Source: Shinella sp. (GTDB taxonomy: Bacteria; Pseudomonadota; Alphaproteobacteria; Rhizobiales; Rhizobiaceae). Taken from it: DNA of 64,000 bases. The notes below the pieces were generated by a model. It was not told where the DNA came from and did no database searches. It saw nothing but the letters and a program-made list of their open reading frames with translations. The DNA lies in contig QFQX01000015.1 in the NCBI GenBank assembly GCA_003248775.1, positions 18,267 to 82,266 of the forward strand. The letters run 5' to 3'. Of the stretch, positions 62,413 to 64,000 are shown piece by piece (position 1 is the first letter of the stretch; each line of letters opens with the position of its first letter). Both the position numbers and the translations under genes were made by a program.

Positions 62413-64000
62413 CTAACCCGCGAGGCTGCGATAGATCGCCGGCAGGGCCGCCGGCAATTTCGCAATGTTGGAGACGATCGCATAACCATGCTGGCCGAAT
62501 ATCGCCGGCACATAGGATTTGGCATCGCGGTCGACGGTCACACCGAAGACCCGGATGCCCTTGCGTCTGGCTTCCATCACCGCGCGGCGGCTGTCCTCCA
62601 GCGCAAAACGGCCCTCGTAGTGATCGACGTCATTCGGCTTGCCATCTGTCAGCACCAGCAGCAGCTGCCGCCGGTTCGGCTGCTTTGCGAGCCCGGCAGA
62701 GGCATGACGGATCGCCGTCCCGATCCGGGTGTAATAACCGGGCTTCAGCGCGCCGATGCGCCGCTCGACTGCCGGTCCCATCTTCTCGCCGAAGTCCTTC
62801 ACGGTTTCGACGCGGACCCATGACCTGCGTCGGGATGTGAAAGTCAGGATCGAATGATTGTCGCCACAGGCGGCAAGGCCATTGGCCAGCACCAGCAGAG
62901 CCTCCTTCTCCACATCGAGCACGCGCCGGTCATCGAACCATGCATCCGTAGAAAGGGAAACATCGACAAGCAGCGTCACAGCGAGATCATGGGCTTGCGG
63001 CCGGCTCATCAGATGGATGCGGTCGCTGCCCTCGCCACCGGCTGCAAGATCGCTGCGGCTGCGCACGACGGCATCGAGGTCGAGATCGACGCCATCGAGC
63101 TGCGCTCTGAGCATTTCGTGCTTCGGACGCAGCACTTCGAACTGCCGCCGCACCCGGCGCATCAGGCCCTTCATCGCCGCATCTGTCTCCAGAGAATCAC
63201 CCTCCTCCGGCGCGGGCGCGGCAAGGACCCGGCAATAATCCTTGAGATAGACGCCCCGTCTGTAGTCCCATTCCGGATAGGAAAGCTCGGCCGTCAGCGG
63301 CGAAAGGTCGAGCGCTTCCGGCGGCAGATCGAGATCGAAACGGAAACGGGCGAATGGCCGCCCCTTCCGTTCGCCGAGCGTCATGTCATCGAGTTCTTCG
63401 GCCGCCGTTGCGTCATGGTCGTCTCTGTCGTCGCCGGGGCGGTCGACATTGACCATCTCCGCCATCGCCAGGATCTTCTCGAACCGGTTGAGGATGAACG
63501 GGCTGCGATCCTTGTCGCGTCCATCGGTCTTTTCCCGTGTCGCGATGTGGCGACCCGCAGCCATGGCCTGCCTGTCGCCGCCTGCGGCCGGTCGATCCTC
63601 AGCCTCGCGCGGTGCGCTTTCTTCGCGCAGCAACGCATCCGGCCAGAGCGGAACCGGCAGCATCGGCAGATATCCGGGCGGCGCCTTTGCCGGCAGGATC
63701 ACGGGCGGATGCAGCGTACCGAGGCCCGCCCCTTTGCGCAATAGATCGACGATGCGTTCCTCTACCATCTGCTCGATGCGCGGCAGCTTGCCCCGCTGGC
63801 GTTCGGTAAGGAGCGCAAGGCAAAGACGAGCATAACGGTCGGACATGCCAGGAAAGGCTGCGATGACATTTTCCACCGTCACCCGCCCCTGCTCCAGCAC
63901 CGCGAGATCCCGCCGCAGGGGATCGACGTCCGGCACCGGTTCCAGCGGCATCACCGCCATCATCGCGGCCAGCCAGACATAGAGATCGCGGTTCAGATCG
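62413..64000 (-). CDS. norD: NorD, nitric oxide reductase activation protein (5' end beyond the window)
   Basis: 529 codons of the C-terminal part; the frame stays open to the right edge (DLYVWLAAMMAVM). The C-terminal von Willebrand factor A domain has a MIDAS motif DVSLS in LLVDVSLSTDAWFDD and VLTDGKPNDVDHY. An acidic, His/Asp-rich middle region precedes it. NorD works with the AAA+ protein NorQ to activate the NorBC nitric oxide reductase, probably by metal insertion. It is normally the last gene of the nor operon, which therefore continues to the right of the window. Confidence 0.92.
   Translation of the reverse strand, partial: DLNRDLYVWLAAMMAVMPLEPVPDVDPLRRDLAVLEQGRVTVENVIAAFPGMSDRYARLCLALLTERQRGKLPRIEQMVEERIVDLLRKGAGLGTLHPPVILPAKAPPGYLPMLPVPLWPDALLREESAPREAEDRPAAGGDRQAMAAGRHIATREKTDGRDKDRSPFILNRFEKILAMAEMVNVDRPGDDRDDHDATAAEELDDMTLGERKGRPFARFRFDLDLPPEALDLSPLTAELSYPEWDYRRGVYLKDYCRVLAAPAPEEGDSLETDAAMKGLMRRVRRQFEVLRPKHEMLRAQLDGVDLDLDAVVRSRSDLAAGGEGSDRIHLMSRPQAHDLAVTLLVDVSLSTDAWFDDRRVLDVEKEALLVLANGLAACGDNHSILTFTSRRRSWVRVETVKDFGEKMGPAVERRIGALKPGYYTRIGTAIRHASAGLAKQPNRRQLLLVLTDGKPNDVDHYEGRFALEDSRRAVMEARRKGIRVFGVTVDRDAKSYVPAIFGQHGYAIVSNIAKLPAALPAIYRSLAG

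Overview
The window looks like a chromosomal (or large-replicon) segment of a Rhizobiaceae alphaproteobacterium of the Agrobacterium/Rhizobium/Shinella/Ensifer type. The evidence is: high-GC coding bias throughout; the rhizobial glxABCD-glnT gene order; RIME-type palindromic intergenic elements; an EcfG-type stress promoter; an ExoD protein; and a copper-type (nirK) denitrification cluster with NnrR-type control sites. I see no rRNA or tRNA gene, CRISPR array, insertion sequence or prophage.

Layout. (1) 1-12.5 kb: an amino acid:[carrier protein] ligase (cut by the left edge), a DUF1839 protein and a GH2 (beta-mannosidase-like) protein, facing a four-gene leftward operon (GumH-like mannosyltransferase, GumK-like glucuronosyltransferase, Wzx-type flippase, tandem alpha/beta hydrolase) and a divergent GumC/Wzc-like chain-length protein whose kinase half is degenerate. 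Together they suggest a xanthan/acetan-like surface polysaccharide, possibly with an aminoacyl decoration. (2) 12.6-19 kb: glxA regulator, glxBCD (N-methylglutamate synthase-like), glnT/gmaS and purU, a methylamine/one-carbon nitrogen module. (3) 19.1-26.7 kb: a fused kinase / M23-like / class III PLP phospholyase-type protein, a LysR regulator, a DAO-type oxidase and an ALDH7 dehydrogenase. The parts fit (hydroxy)lysine/pipecolate catabolism through 2-aminoadipate semialdehyde. A glutaryl-CoA dehydrogenase with a sister LysR at 38.4-40.7 kb could serve the lower part of the same route.

(4) 26.8-42.7 kb: mixed housekeeping and regulation: an APH/P-loop kinase fusion, tonB-exbD-exbB, ppsA, a PfkB kinase, a phosphoribosyltransferase, riboflavin synthase, a single-domain response regulator, an EcfG-promoted small protein, gcdH/LysR, and GntR with an MFS exporter. 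(5) 42.8-53.1 kb: cell envelope: a giant alpha-2-macroglobulin with intact thioester coupled to PBP1C, OsmC, a DUF475 membrane protein behind a structured leader, and ExoD.

(6) 53.2-64 kb: denitrification/NO response: pseudoazurin, NnrR, NirV, NirK, divergent NnrS, an uncharacterised DUF2249 / membrane protein / tandem DUF2249 / DUF59 operon, HemN, and the 3' part of norD running off the right edge. At least four 14-bp TTGnn-N4-nnCAA sites sit in front of these transcription units, so the whole block probably answers to NnrR, including the uncharacterised operon. The most promising under-described systems are that operon, the carrier-protein aminoacylation genes beside the gum-like cluster, and the kinase-phospholyase fusion with its lysine-degradation neighbours.
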